Below, piece by piece: positions 28,133 to 36,949 of a stretch of DNA of 64,000 bases. Under the pieces are notes generated by a model. It was not told the DNA's origin, did no database searches, and worked only from the letters and a program-made list of their open reading frames with translations. Position 1 is the stretch's first letter, and each line of letters begins with the position of its first letter. The position numbers were made by a program, and so were the translations under genes. Source of the stretch: Christiangramia aestuarii (GTDB lineage: Bacteria > Bacteroidota > Bacteroidia > Flavobacteriales > Flavobacteriaceae); NCBI RefSeq assembly GCF_009735585.1, contig NZ_VJVW01000001.1, positions 82,947-146,946 on the forward strand. The letters are read 5' to 3'.

Positions 28133-29053
28133 TTATATAATCCTGACGCCAGATTTATTGATACCTGAGAGGTGAAGTTCAAAATTTATTTCTTTTTTGG
28201 AATAATAGTCCTGTATGGCGGCTTTTACATTTTCTGCATTCTCATCTCCCCGACACAAGGCGAAAACCGAAGGGCCGGAACCTGAAATGCCAAAGCCCAG
28301 GGCTCCATTCTTCTTACTGAGTTTATCAAGCTCATTAAAGTAAGGAATGAGTATAGAACGTACAGGTTCAACGATCTCATCCTTTAAACTTCTGCCAAGG
28401 AGATCGTAATCCTCAGTATAAAGGGCGCTTACCAGTGCACCCAGATTACCCCACTGGTTGATAGCAGATTTCAGGCTGATATTCTGTTTAATGATAGACC
28501 GGGAATCCCTGGTCTTAATTTCGATGAGCGGGTGCAAGACCACCATTCTTAATTCTGAAGGCACTGGCAGGCTAAGCACTTCCAGGGGACAGTAACTCCT
28601 CACCAGGCTAAAGCCGCCAAGGAGAGCCGGAGCCACATTATCTGCATGGGCATTGCCGCTGGCCAGAAACTCCCCCTGCATGGCGAAAGAAATAAGCTCC
28701 TTGCTGGTATAGGGCTCCCCAAGTAATCTATTTACCGCGAAAACCGCACCGGCAGAACTGGCTGCACTGCTACCAATTCCGCTACCAGGTTTTATTCTTT
28801 TATCTATCTCGATATCGAATCCCTGGCCAGACTTTAGATCTTTCAGAAGCGCTTTTACTGCTACCCCCGCCACGTTGTTATCGGCTTCCATGGGCAGGTC
28901 CTGCCCGGTAATTTTTGTGATCCTGACCTGCCCGAGATCATTTTTACTGATTTTCATTTCGTCTCCCACTGTATCCAGGCAGCAACCCAGCACATCGAAG
29001 CCACAGGAAAGATTAGCCACAGTGGCCGGTGCAAAAACTTTCATTTCATCCAT
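28133..29053 (-). CDS. thrB: Homoserine kinase
   Basis: A 306-residue GHMP-family kinase that phosphorylates homoserine. The ATP-binding motif PGSGIGSSAASSAG lies at residues 89-102, and GFGISGSGPSVFALC is the third GHMP motif. It starts 4 bp after the thrA stop, so the two are surely cotranscribed. Start could be Met 1 or Met 4; the difference is trivial. Confidence 0.96.
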   Translation of the reverse strand: MDEMKVFAPATVANLSCGFDVLGCCLDTVGDEMKISKNDLGQVRITKITGQDLPMEADNNVAGVAVKALLKDLKSGQGFDIEIDKRIKPGSGIGSSAASSAGAVFAVNRLLGEPYTSKELISFAMQGEFLASGNAHADNVAPALLGGFSLVRSYCPLEVLSLPVPSELRMVVLHPLIEIKTRDSRSIIKQNISLKSAINQWGNLGALVSALYTEDYDLLGRSLKDEIVEPVRSILIPYFNELDKLSKKNGALGFGISGSGPSVFALCRGDENAENVKAAIQDYYSKKEINFELHLSGINKSGVRII

Positions 29054-29057
29054 GAGC

Positions 29058-31505
29058 CTATTTTTTTCCTATTCTTATGATGTCGGCAAAAATACCTGAG
29101 GCTGTCACCTCGGCACCTGCTCCGGCTCCCTTCACAATGAGAGGTTGTTCAGCATACCTGTCTGTATAGAAAAGGACTATATTATCGCTACCGCTTAGAT
29201 TGGCAAAAGGATGCTGGGCATCCACTTTTTGAAGCCCGACTTTAGCTTTACCTTCTTCCAGCTGTGCCACATACTTAAGTTCGCAATCATTCTCTTCAGC
29301 TTCCTTATAAATTTGCTGAAAATGTGCTTCATCCTTTTCAAGCAGCTCAAAGAACTCCTCGTTATTTTTTGAATTCAGACTTTCCTGGGAAAGAAAGTCT
29401 TCACGTTCAATATCATTAAGTTCCAGCTTGCTTCCAGTTTCCCTGGCCAGGATAAGGATCTTCCTGGCAACATCTACCCCGCTAAGATCGATCTTAGGGT
29501 CGGGTTCAGTATAACCTTCTTCCATGGCCTTTTCCACCACCTTATAGAATGGTTCTGAAGCGTTATAATTATTGAAAACAAAATTCAGGCTTCCGGAAAG
29601 TACTGCCTGTATTTTCCTGATTCGATCCCCCGAAGCCACAAGATTTTGTAAAGTATCTATAATAGGCAGACCTGCTCCTACATTAGTCTCATACAAAAAT
29701 GAAGCACCGTATTCGCGAGCCAGGTTCTGCAGGTTTTCGTAATTCTCATAAGCATCTGCGCAGGCGATCTTATTACAGGTAACTACCGCAATAGAATTTG
29801 CCAAATATTCCTTGTACCATTCTGAAATTTCAGGACTTGCCGTATTATCCACAAAAATACTGTTGCGCAAATTGTACTTTTTCACCCTGCTGAAAAACTC
29901 TTCTTTATTGGCCTTTTCACCCTTGTCCAGAAGATCTTTCCAGTTGGCCAGGTCTATACCATCTTCATTGAAATACATTTTACGAGAATTGGAAAGCCCA
30001 AGTACCCGAACTTTTAACCTAAGCTTTTCCAGCAGATAGGATTCCTGTTTCTTTAACTGGTCTATGAGTTTACTTCCCACATTACCCACGCCGGTAATGA
30101 ACAGGTTCAGTTCTTTTGAGGGTACTTCAAAAAATTGTTCGTGGAGAGTGTTTAATGCTTTGGTGACATCTTTTTTGGCGATCACGGCGGAAATATTTCT
30201 TTCAGAAGATCCTTGAGCTATGGCCCTAATATTAATGTTATTATTTCCCAGGGCGCTGAACATCTTTCCACTCAAGCCATGATGACTTTTCATCCTGTCG
30301 CCTACCAGCGCGATGATAGAAACATTGTCTTCTATTTCCACCGGTTTTATCTTTTTAAAAGCTATCTCGGCCTGGAAAGCTTCGTCCAGAGCTTCCTTGG
30401 CTTTTTCAGCCTCATCGGCCTTCACCGCAATACATATACTGTGTTCTGAAGAAGCCTGGGTGATCAAAACCACGTTTATATGTTCCAGGAACAGGACCTC
30501 GAAAAAGCGCTTGGAAAATCCAGGAATCCCTACCATGCCACTCCCTTCAATATTCAGCAGCCTGATGGAATCTATATGGGTGATACCCGTAACCCAGCGA
30601 AAGTTCTTCTGGCTTGATTTAGAGACCACTGTCCCGGGTTGATCTGGCTCGAAAGTATTCTTAATATGAATCTCGATATTTTTGTCTAGAAGAGGCTGCA
30701 AGGTAGGAGGATAAAGGACCTTGGCCCCGAAATGTGATAGTTCCATCGCTTCTTCATAAGAAATATCCTTTAGTGAATAGGCATGCGGAACCAGATTGGG
30801 ATTAGCCGTGAACATTCCGTTCACATCGGTATAAATAAGGACCTTATCCAGGTCTAGAGCACCTGCAATGATAGCCGCGGTAAAATCTGAACCGCCCCTA
30901 CCCAGGGTACTGGGAACTCCCTGTTCGTTCTTAGCCACGAACCCCGGAACTATATAGAAATCGGCTTTGTTTTGGGCAAAAAAATCCTTCAGATTATTAT
31001 TGGTGAGCTCATAGTTAACCAGCACTTTCTCGTTGGAATTTTTACACACAATAAGTTCCCGGGAATCTGTAAACAGGCTGTCGAGTTTAAGACTTTTAAA
31101 ATATTCTGCAATGATGAGCGAACTTAGAATTTCCCCGAACCCTGAAACCACATGCCGGGTTTTATCTGAAAGTTCATTTAAAAGGTAAACCCCTTCATAT
31201 AGGGTTTCCAGCCGGTTGAACTGATTCTTCACCTTACTTAGAATTGCGCTTTGAGCGGTCACTGGAATTAGTTCACGGATGACCTCCAAATGACGTTTTT
31301 CATTTTTCTCAAGGATCTCCTTATAGCTAAGATCTTCTTTTGCCGCCAGTTCGGCCATTAAAAGAAGATCGTTGGTAACGCCTCCAAATGCTGAAAAAAC
31401 GGAAATAACCGCATCTTTTTTGAGGTGTTCCTGAACTATCTGCGCAACAAGTTTTATTCGGTCTGAAGTGGCTAAAGAAGAGCCACCAAATTTCAGGATA
31501 TACAT
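29058..31505 (-). CDS. thrA: Bifunctional aspartokinase/homoserine dehydrogenase
   Basis: An 815-residue fusion. Aspartokinase occupies about 1-290 (start LKFGGSSLA, GRGGSDFTAA), a regulatory pair of ACT domains about 300-460 (VSIIALVGDRM), and homoserine dehydrogenase from about 466 (LFITGVGNVGS, NKIACADAYENY, GAGLPIIDTLQ) to the end. It commits aspartate to threonine synthesis at two steps and is probably feedback-inhibited by threonine through the ACT region. It is the first structural gene of thrABC and is preceded by a candidate Thr/Ile-rich leader peptide. Confidence 0.97.
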   Translation of the reverse strand: MYILKFGGSSLATSDRIKLVAQIVQEHLKKDAVISVFSAFGGVTNDLLLMAELAAKEDLSYKEILEKNEKRHLEVIRELIPVTAQSAILSKVKNQFNRLETLYEGVYLLNELSDKTRHVVSGFGEILSSLIIAEYFKSLKLDSLFTDSRELIVCKNSNEKVLVNYELTNNNLKDFFAQNKADFYIVPGFVAKNEQGVPSTLGRGGSDFTAAIIAGALDLDKVLIYTDVNGMFTANPNLVPHAYSLKDISYEEAMELSHFGAKVLYPPTLQPLLDKNIEIHIKNTFEPDQPGTVVSKSSQKNFRWVTGITHIDSIRLLNIEGSGMVGIPGFSKRFFEVLFLEHINVVLITQASSEHSICIAVKADEAEKAKEALDEAFQAEIAFKKIKPVEIEDNVSIIALVGDRMKSHHGLSGKMFSALGNNNINIRAIAQGSSERNISAVIAKKDVTKALNTLHEQFFEVPSKELNLFITGVGNVGSKLIDQLKKQESYLLEKLRLKVRVLGLSNSRKMYFNEDGIDLANWKDLLDKGEKANKEEFFSRVKKYNLRNSIFVDNTASPEISEWYKEYLANSIAVVTCNKIACADAYENYENLQNLAREYGASFLYETNVGAGLPIIDTLQNLVASGDRIRKIQAVLSGSLNFVFNNYNASEPFYKVVEKAMEEGYTEPDPKIDLSGVDVARKILILARETGSKLELNDIEREDFLSQESLNSKNNEEFFELLEKDEAHFQQIYKEAEENDCELKYVAQLEEGKAKVGLQKVDAQHPFANLSGSDNIVLFYTDRYAEQPLIVKGAGAGAEVTASGIFADIIRIGKK

Positions 31506-31570
31506 AACTGAAATTGTTTAAAAAGTTTATATGAATTTAAAATACAGGTGTACGGACGGAAATTATATAG

Positions 31571-31621
31571 CTAGACCCCCAACGGGGTAATCCCTGTAAT
31601 CGTGATTACCATAGCAGTCAT
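31571..31621 (-). CDS. thrL: Candidate thr operon leader peptide
   Basis: A 17-codon frame reads MTAMVITITGITPLGV and a TAG stop, 66 bp before the thrA ATG. Four of sixteen residues are Thr and three are Ile, the amino acids whose supply controls thr operons by attenuation in enterobacteria. Overlapping alternative hairpins lie in the same stretch: GGTAATC/GATTACC (31610-31604 with 31592-31586) and ACCCC/GGGGT (31588-31584 with 31579-31575). A terminator with a U tract was not found, so the mechanism is uncertain. A GTG 18 codons upstream is an alternative start. Confidence 0.55.
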   Translation of the reverse strand: MTAMVITITGITPLGV

Positions 31622-31696
31622 GCGGAAAGAAATATTTCCGGCAGCTGTAATGATATTTTTTTGAAGTCCTTTCACGATTTTGACTGAAAACTTTTT

Positions 31697-31726
31697 TAAA
31701 GTTATTCAAATTAAATTACCGGCAAA
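31697..31726 (-). promoter_or_regulatory. Candidate thr operon promoter
   Basis: On the minus strand TTTG (31726-31723) is followed by 18 bp and TAACTTTA (31704-31697), seven of eight bases of the Bacteroidetes TAnnTTTG -7 box. Transcription would start near 31690, leaving about 70 nt before the leader ATG and 185 nt before thrA. Confidence 0.4.
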
Positions 31727-31767
31727 ACTTTTTCGAATATTAGGCTAAAAATTTATTGATCTGGCAA

Positions 31768-31813
31768 TAAATATCAATAAAACAGCCCGATAATTGAATT
31801 TATCGGGCTGTTT
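31768..31813 (-). terminator. Terminator of the ChlI/VWA operon
   Basis: A perfect 14-bp stem, AAACAGCCCGATAA (31780-31793) and TTATCGGGCTGTTT (31800-31813), with a 6-nt loop. On the minus strand it is followed by a T-rich tail. It lies 23 bp after the stop of the ChlI-like gene. Confidence 0.9.
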
Positions 31814-31836
31814 ATTAATAGATTAATAATTTTAAT

Positions 31837-33300
31837 TTATAATCCGCTTATATAGCTTCCATAAAGATCCTTAAACTGCAGGCCTTTAGAAAATCGTTGC
31901 TTGCTCAGTTTCTTAAACTCAACAAGTGCCCAAAGCAAGAACTCCTTCATGAAATATTTATCCCTGGCTTCAAGCTCCGGCTGATATTTGTCGATGAGCT
32001 CATTCAGCGGTTTAATCGAATCCAGTTTTTCCTTGTATTCGGAATCGGGAAGATCGTCTGGCAGTTCAAAACCGGAACTCTCAAAGAACCACTCTACCAG
32101 GTCGTCGTAAGGAGTGGTGGCATCGGGCTTTTGTAATTTTTCGATCTTAGGGAAATAATTAGGGAACAGAGATTTTACCGCATCCCCGATCAATTGTAGC
32201 GCCACAAATGCGGCACCCTCCTGCTCGCCTTCATAAACAAGCTCTACCTTACCGGTGATGGATGGTATCACTCCCAGAAAATCACCAAATCTCAGCAAGG
32301 TATCTTCTTCCCCATTCTTAATAGCCCTTCGTTCGGCTGTACTCAGTAAATTTTCGAAAGCGGTAATGCTCATCCTCGCACTCACCCCACTTTTATGATC
32401 TATAAATTCGCTGTCCCTAGCCTCAAAACTGATCTGCTCAAGCAGGTCTTTGGCAACTTCAGGAACATACACCAGCTCCCTCTGTCTCTCATCCAACTGG
32501 GCTTCCTGAGAGGTAATTATTTTCGCGGTTTCAATATTCTCGGGATAATGTGTAAGGATCTGAGAACCAATACGGTCTTTCAAAGGAGTTACGATACTAC
32601 CGCGATTGGTATAATCCTCGGGGTTGGCTGTAAATACGAATTGCATATCCAGGGGAAGCCTAAGTTTGAAACCTCTAATCTGTATGTCTCCTTCCTGAAG
32701 AATATTGAACAAAGCTACCTGTATCCTCGCCTGAAGATCTGGTAATTCGTTAATCACAAAGATACTTCGGTTCGCCCGTGGGATCATTCCGAAATGAATC
32801 ACCCTGTCATCGGCATAACTCAACCTTAAGTTGGCTGCCTTTATTGGGTCTACATCTCCAATAAGGTCGGCTACGGTTACATCTGGCGTGGCAAGTTTCT
32901 CAAAAAAACGTTCTTTTCTGTGAATCCATGAAATGGGAGTTTCGTCACCTTTGGCATTAATAAGATCTTTCGCATACCTGCTGATGGGTTTCAAGGGATC
33001 ATCATTGATCTCTGAACCTTCCACGACCGGTATCCATTCATCAAGTAAGTTAATCATCAATCTGGCCAGCCTGGTTTTGGCCTGACCGCGAAGTCCCAGA
33101 AGATTGATATTATGCCTGGAAAGGATGGCTCTTTCAAGTTCGGGAATAACCGTATAATCATAACCATGAATTCCTTCAAAAGCCTGTTCTCCATTCCTAA
33201 TTTTAATCTTAAGGTTATCACGGAGCTCATCCTTGATACTTTTAGATTCGTAGCCTGCTTTTTTCAGCTCTCCTAATGTTCTTATATTTTCCTTATTCAT
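31837..33300 (-). CDS. ChlI/MoxR-like AAA+ ATPase
   Basis: A 487-residue AAA+ protein of the magnesium-chelatase ChlI type. The Walker A loop is GLRGQAKT (residues 69-76); an ATP-sensor region with VFTANPEDYTNRG and the arginine-rich SARMSITAFENL sequence follow. It probably remodels a target together with the VWA protein encoded 10 bp upstream, as in MoxR/ChlI-VWA pairs. No chelatase H subunit or porphyrin gene is nearby, so a true metal-chelatase role is unlikely; a chaperone or cofactor-insertion role is the better guess. Confidence 0.82.
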   Translation of the reverse strand: MNKENIRTLGELKKAGYESKSIKDELRDNLKIKIRNGEQAFEGIHGYDYTVIPELERAILSRHNINLLGLRGQAKTRLARLMINLLDEWIPVVEGSEINDDPLKPISRYAKDLINAKGDETPISWIHRKERFFEKLATPDVTVADLIGDVDPIKAANLRLSYADDRVIHFGMIPRANRSIFVINELPDLQARIQVALFNILQEGDIQIRGFKLRLPLDMQFVFTANPEDYTNRGSIVTPLKDRIGSQILTHYPENIETAKIITSQEAQLDERQRELVYVPEVAKDLLEQISFEARDSEFIDHKSGVSARMSITAFENLLSTAERRAIKNGEEDTLLRFGDFLGVIPSITGKVELVYEGEQEGAAFVALQLIGDAVKSLFPNYFPKIEKLQKPDATTPYDDLVEWFFESSGFELPDDLPDSEYKEKLDSIKPLNELIDKYQPELEARDKYFMKEFLLWALVEFKKLSKQRFSKGLQFKDLYGSYISGL

Positions 33301-33310
33301 ATTTCAGCAA

Positions 33311-34441
33311 TTATCCTCTTATTCTTTTTTTTCGGTTAATTTCATAATCTTCAAAGATCATTTCTCCCAGTCCTTTGAGACCGGTATAAAATGCCTTCCC
33401 CTGGTTAGCCATGGTAAATTCCTGTACGAAGCGGGTTAGATACGGGTCCTGGGCAATCATGAAGGTGGTAATAGGAATTCTAAGCTTCCGGGCCTGCCGG
33501 GCCATGTTATAGCATTTATCTACTATATAGGGATCAAGCCCCATACTGTTCTTGTAGTAGCTACCGTCCCGCTCCCTTACACAACTAGGCTTCCCGTCCG
33601 TAATCATAAAGATCTGTTTATTTGTATTTCTTTTTCGACGTAAAAGATCCATAGCAAGTTCCAATCCTGCAACCGTATTAGTATGATAGGGGCCTACTTT
33701 TAAATAGGGTAATTCTGAAATGGAAATTGGCCAGGCATCGTTCCCAAACACCAGGATATCGAGGGTGTCTTTAGGATACCGGGTAGTGATCAATTCAGAT
33801 AGAGCCATGGCCACTTTTTTCGCGGGAGTGATTCGGTCCTCTCCATAAAGTATCATACTATGGCTGATATCTATCATAAGGACAGTACTCATCTGGGATT
33901 TATAATGGGTCTCCTCTACCACAAGATCATCTTCAGACATATTGAATTCTCCGATACCATGATTTATCTGGGCATTTCTTAAACTTTCGGTCATGGAAAT
34001 CCTGCTCAGGCTGTCTCCAAACTGATAGGTCCGAAAATCACCCGTATGCTCATCTCCACGTCCAATCTGGTTGGTTCGGTGATTTCCCGAAGATCCTTTT
34101 TTCAGTTTTCCGAAGATCTGCTCCAAAGCCTGCTGCCTGATCGCTCTTTCTGTCTTCGCGGTGATCGCCATGGAGCCATTTCCCTGCTGATCTATTTCCT
34201 CCCTTATATAACCTTTTTTCTTCAGGTCTTCTACAAAATCATCCAGGGTATAGTCTTCATTGGTAAGCTTATATTCCTCATCCAGCTGCTTCATCCAGTC
34301 TAGAGCCTCATCAAGGTCTCCCGAGGTATGTGTTATAATCTCCTTGAAGATCTCGAACAACTTATCGAAAGGAGAAACTTCCGGGGCATCATACTTATTG
34401 AAGATGAATCCCCTAACTGCCTTTTCTGCATTCTCTTTCAT
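33311..34441 (-). CDS. VWA-domain protein, partner of ChlI-like ATPase
   Basis: I choose the ATG at 34441 (MKENAEKAVRG), which removes 18 hydrophobic residues of an upstream extension that overlaps the divergent gene's promoter zone. The 376-residue product has a C-terminal von Willebrand A domain with a DxSxS MIDAS site (MIDISHSM) and the second MIDAS-type ITDGKPS sequence. The N-terminal half is charged and helical. It is the upstream gene of the ChlI-like pair, 10 bp apart. Metal-dependent binding to a target protein is expected; no target is known. Confidence 0.82.
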   Translation of the reverse strand: MKENAEKAVRGFIFNKYDAPEVSPFDKLFEIFKEIITHTSGDLDEALDWMKQLDEEYKLTNEDYTLDDFVEDLKKKGYIREEIDQQGNGSMAITAKTERAIRQQALEQIFGKLKKGSSGNHRTNQIGRGDEHTGDFRTYQFGDSLSRISMTESLRNAQINHGIGEFNMSEDDLVVEETHYKSQMSTVLMIDISHSMILYGEDRITPAKKVAMALSELITTRYPKDTLDILVFGNDAWPISISELPYLKVGPYHTNTVAGLELAMDLLRRKRNTNKQIFMITDGKPSCVRERDGSYYKNSMGLDPYIVDKCYNMARQARKLRIPITTFMIAQDPYLTRFVQEFTMANQGKAFYTGLKGLGEMIFEDYEINRKKRIRG

Positions 34442-34605
34442 ATCTTTAAAATTAAGCCATTTTATACAGAATAGAAAAACCAGTCCCGTCAACACACACT
34501 AAACTTTTGTTAATTGAATTAGCCGGAAGAGACGATTTTGCTGTTATACTTTTCTTAATTGCTTCGCATTTTTCTCAGGATATAAGAGATTTGAAAAAAA
34601 TATTT

Positions 34606-35427
34606 ATGAGAATAATAGCCCCCATATTGCTAATCGCGCTTCTTTCTGGAAGTATGAACGCCCAGGAAACTCGATCTCCCTACAAAACCGATTTCTGGAA
34701 AGACGGTTCCTGGATAGCAGGTTCTACTGCCCTAAATGTTTTGGGAGTCTTAACCATTCAGAATAAGGATGAATTAACAGACAGTGACCTTGCAAATCTA
34801 GATAAAAAGGATATCTGGGGAATTAACCGCGGAGCGGCCGGCAATTATTCTGTCAATGCAGATGAACTGAGCTATATTCCATTTTACGGCTCATTCGCTA
34901 CGCCCCTATTATTTCTTCTTGGGGAAGACGAAAGAAAAAACTTCGGCCAGATTTCGGTAATGTTCATTGAGACCATGGCCACCACCGGAGCGATCTTTAC
35001 GATTACCGCCGGGACCGTGCAGAAAAGCCGACCCCTTGTTTATAATGAAAGTCTGCCAGATGATGAAAGAAAAGATCCAGATGCACAAAGGTCTTTCTTC
35101 GCCGGGCACACCGCCGCCACTGCCGCAGCAAGCTTTTTTTCTGCCAAGGTTTTTCATGATTACAACCCCGACTCTCCAGCTGTGCCATTCGTTTGGGCAG
35201 GAGCGGTAGCAGTACCTGCATATGTTGGATATTTAAGGACTAAAGCAGGAAAACATTTTCTTACAGATAATATAATTGGTTTTGGAATTGGGGCCGCTTG
35301 CGGTATCTTAGTTCCAGAAATCCACAAGATCGGGAATGAAAGGCTGGATGTTTATCCAACCGCGCAAACTAATGTAATGGGAACCGGTATTGATACTAAA
35401 GGAATTGGAGTAAATTATAGTTTTTAA
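34606..35427 (+). CDS. PAP2-family phosphatase, exported
   Basis: The ATG at 34606 is favoured because it begins a signal peptide (MRIIAPILLIALLSGSMNAQ); an upstream TTG at 34507 would give 33 extra residues without a clear function. The 273-residue protein has the three PAP2 motifs: QKSRPLVYNE, SFFAGHTA and a C-terminal RTKAGKHFLTDNIIG with the catalytic-type His. Members remove phosphate from lipid phosphates or undecaprenyl pyrophosphate in the periplasm. The EEP gene follows after 14 bp, so they are probably cotranscribed. Substrate is unknown. Confidence 0.82.
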   Translation: MRIIAPILLIALLSGSMNAQETRSPYKTDFWKDGSWIAGSTALNVLGVLTIQNKDELTDSDLANLDKKDIWGINRGAAGNYSVNADELSYIPFYGSFATPLLFLLGEDERKNFGQISVMFIETMATTGAIFTITAGTVQKSRPLVYNESLPDDERKDPDAQRSFFAGHTAATAAASFFSAKVFHDYNPDSPAVPFVWAGAVAVPAYVGYLRTKAGKHFLTDNIIGFGIGAACGILVPEIHKIGNERLDVYPTAQTNVMGTGIDTKGIGVNYSF

Positions 35428-35441
35428 AACCCAGCCAGAGT

Positions 35442-36554
35442 ATGAGTATAGGAGAAGGTATAGTCCTCTTTTTTACGATCTTAATGTGTATCCCTACCAT
35501 TGCCTCCATCACCAGATATGATATCTGGTGGGTAAGAGGTTTTGATTTCCCGAGGATACAAATTAGTTTTCTTATTATCTGTGTTATCGTAACATCGATC
35601 TACGTCTATGATTTTTCAGAAATATGGCATTTTATTGCGATTGGTGCTTTGGTGTTGAGCCTGGGCTACCAATTTAAAAAAATTTTTCCCTACACCTATG
35701 TCTCAAGAAAACAGGTTCTCAGATTCAAAGGATCTGATCCAGAAGCAACGATTTCGATACTCGTTAGCAATGTGCTAACTCCCAATAAAAGAAGTGACAA
35801 ACTGATATCGCTGGTAAACGAAAGAAAACCGGACCTCTTGCTTACCCTGGAGACAGATAAACGATGGGAGAATGAATTATCGGTCTTGGAAGACGATTAC
35901 AAACATTGCATTAAGATCCCTAAAGATAATTTATACGGAATGCATTTGTATTCCAAGCTTGAGTTGGAGGATATCAAGGTGAGAAACCTGGTTCAGGAAG
36001 ATATTCCTTCTATTCATGGAACCGTTGTGCTTCGAAATGGTAAAAAGGTTAAACTTCACTGCTTGCATCCTATGCCACCAAGCCCTACTGAAAGTGAAAC
36101 CTCCACGAACAGGGATGCAGAATTGTTGATGGTAGGTAGAGATATCGATGCCGAAAAAGATTCGATCCTGGTAATTGGAGACCTAAATGATGTGGCCTGG
36201 TCGAGGACTACCAGGTTATTTCAGAAACTTAGCGGGCTTATGGATCCAAGGATCGGAAGAGGCTTTTTCAATACCTTCCATGCCGGTTATTTTTTATTAC
36301 GCTGGCCCTTAGACCATGTTTTTCACACCAAGGACTTTACTCTCATCGAAATTGCTCGTGAAAGAAGTGTTGGCTCCGATCATTTCCCCATGTATATACA
36401 TTTGAATTATGAGCCTACGGGAGATATGGTGAATGAAGATACAGACCTACCCGAAGCAGAGGAAAAAGAATGGGCGGAAGAAAAAATCAAAAGTGCCGAT
36501 CCGTTAATGAAAAAAATCGATTTCAACTCTCCTCAAAGTGCATTGACAACTTAG
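35442..36554 (+). CDS. Membrane-anchored endonuclease/exonuclease/phosphatase-family protein
   Basis: A 370-residue protein. The first 85 residues contain two or three hydrophobic segments; the rest is an EEP (DNase I-like) domain with LLTLETD, HCLHPMPPSP, VIGDLNDVAWS (Asp-Asn metal/phosphate site) and a C-terminal GSDHFPMYIHL with the catalytic-type Asp-His. Family members hydrolyse phosphodiesters of nucleic acids or lipids; here the membrane anchor argues against a simple nuclease. Its 3' end overlaps the convergent response-regulator gene by 32 bp. The acidic tail is unremarkable. Confidence 0.8.
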   Translation: MSIGEGIVLFFTILMCIPTIASITRYDIWWVRGFDFPRIQISFLIICVIVTSIYVYDFSEIWHFIAIGALVLSLGYQFKKIFPYTYVSRKQVLRFKGSDPEATISILVSNVLTPNKRSDKLISLVNERKPDLLLTLETDKRWENELSVLEDDYKHCIKIPKDNLYGMHLYSKLELEDIKVRNLVQEDIPSIHGTVVLRNGKKVKLHCLHPMPPSPTESETSTNRDAELLMVGRDIDAEKDSILVIGDLNDVAWSRTTRLFQKLSGLMDPRIGRGFFNTFHAGYFLLRWPLDHVFHTKDFTLIEIARERSVGSDHFPMYIHLNYEPTGDMVNEDTDLPEAEEKEWAEEKIKSADPLMKKIDFNSPQSALTT

Positions 36555-36927
36555 AGATTCCCTTTAATTTAGAACAATGCCTTGCCGAGACCGGTTTTTC
36601 AATAAAATCTACCACATGTGGATCATTCGCAGCATCGCGTTTGTCTTTTCGGTCTATGGAGGAAGTGACCATCACCACGTGCACCTGATCATTATTAGGA
36701 ATTGCTTTTAATTTTTCCAAAAATTCCCAGCCGCTCATTTTAGGCATATTAATATCTAGCATAATAAGATAATCTGTTTCATCATCGGCTTCATTTTTCA
36801 GAAAATCCAGAGCTTTTTGCGCATCCTTGAAAGAATAGGGCTCGGAATCCAGATCACATTTTGAAACAATCTTCTTTTGTAGAAAAGTTACTATCTCATC
36901 GTCGTCTATGATTATTGTTCGTAACAT
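36523..36927 (-). CDS. Single-domain response regulator
   Basis: A 134-residue CheY-like receiver. The acidic pocket is DDDE (residues 8-11), the phospho-acceptor Asp 58 (MLDINMPKMSGWEF), a T/S switch in MVTSS, and the Lys of FIEKP. No output domain follows. The gene lies 22 bp after the multi-PAS sensor gene and reads in the same direction, so the two are a likely two-component pair. The last 32 bp overlap the convergent EEP gene. Confidence 0.9.
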   Translation of the reverse strand: MLRTIIIDDDEIVTFLQKKIVSKCDLDSEPYSFKDAQKALDFLKNEADDETDYLIMLDINMPKMSGWEFLEKLKAIPNNDQVHVVMVTSSIDRKDKRDAANDPHVVDFIEKPVSARHCSKLKGISKLSMHFEES

Positions 36928-36949
36928 GTTTTAGGTTGTTTGGGGGCAT

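Larger units (their letters stand above)
31506..31836. other. thr leader and upstream intergenic region
   Basis: This 331-bp gap contains, reading leftward, the terminator of the ChlI/VWA operon, the candidate thr promoter, a small hairpin CGGAAA/TTTCCG just before the leader ATG (about 31623-31640), and the leader peptide frame. Nothing else was recognised. Confidence 0.5.

Noticed and set aside
34442-34495. Longer N-terminus of the VWA protein
   Set aside because: The hydrophobic extension is in the divergent promoter zone and is not expected for a cytoplasmic partner of an AAA+ ATPase.
34507-34605. TTG start giving a longer PAP2 protein
   Set aside because: The ATG at 34606 starts a clear signal peptide.
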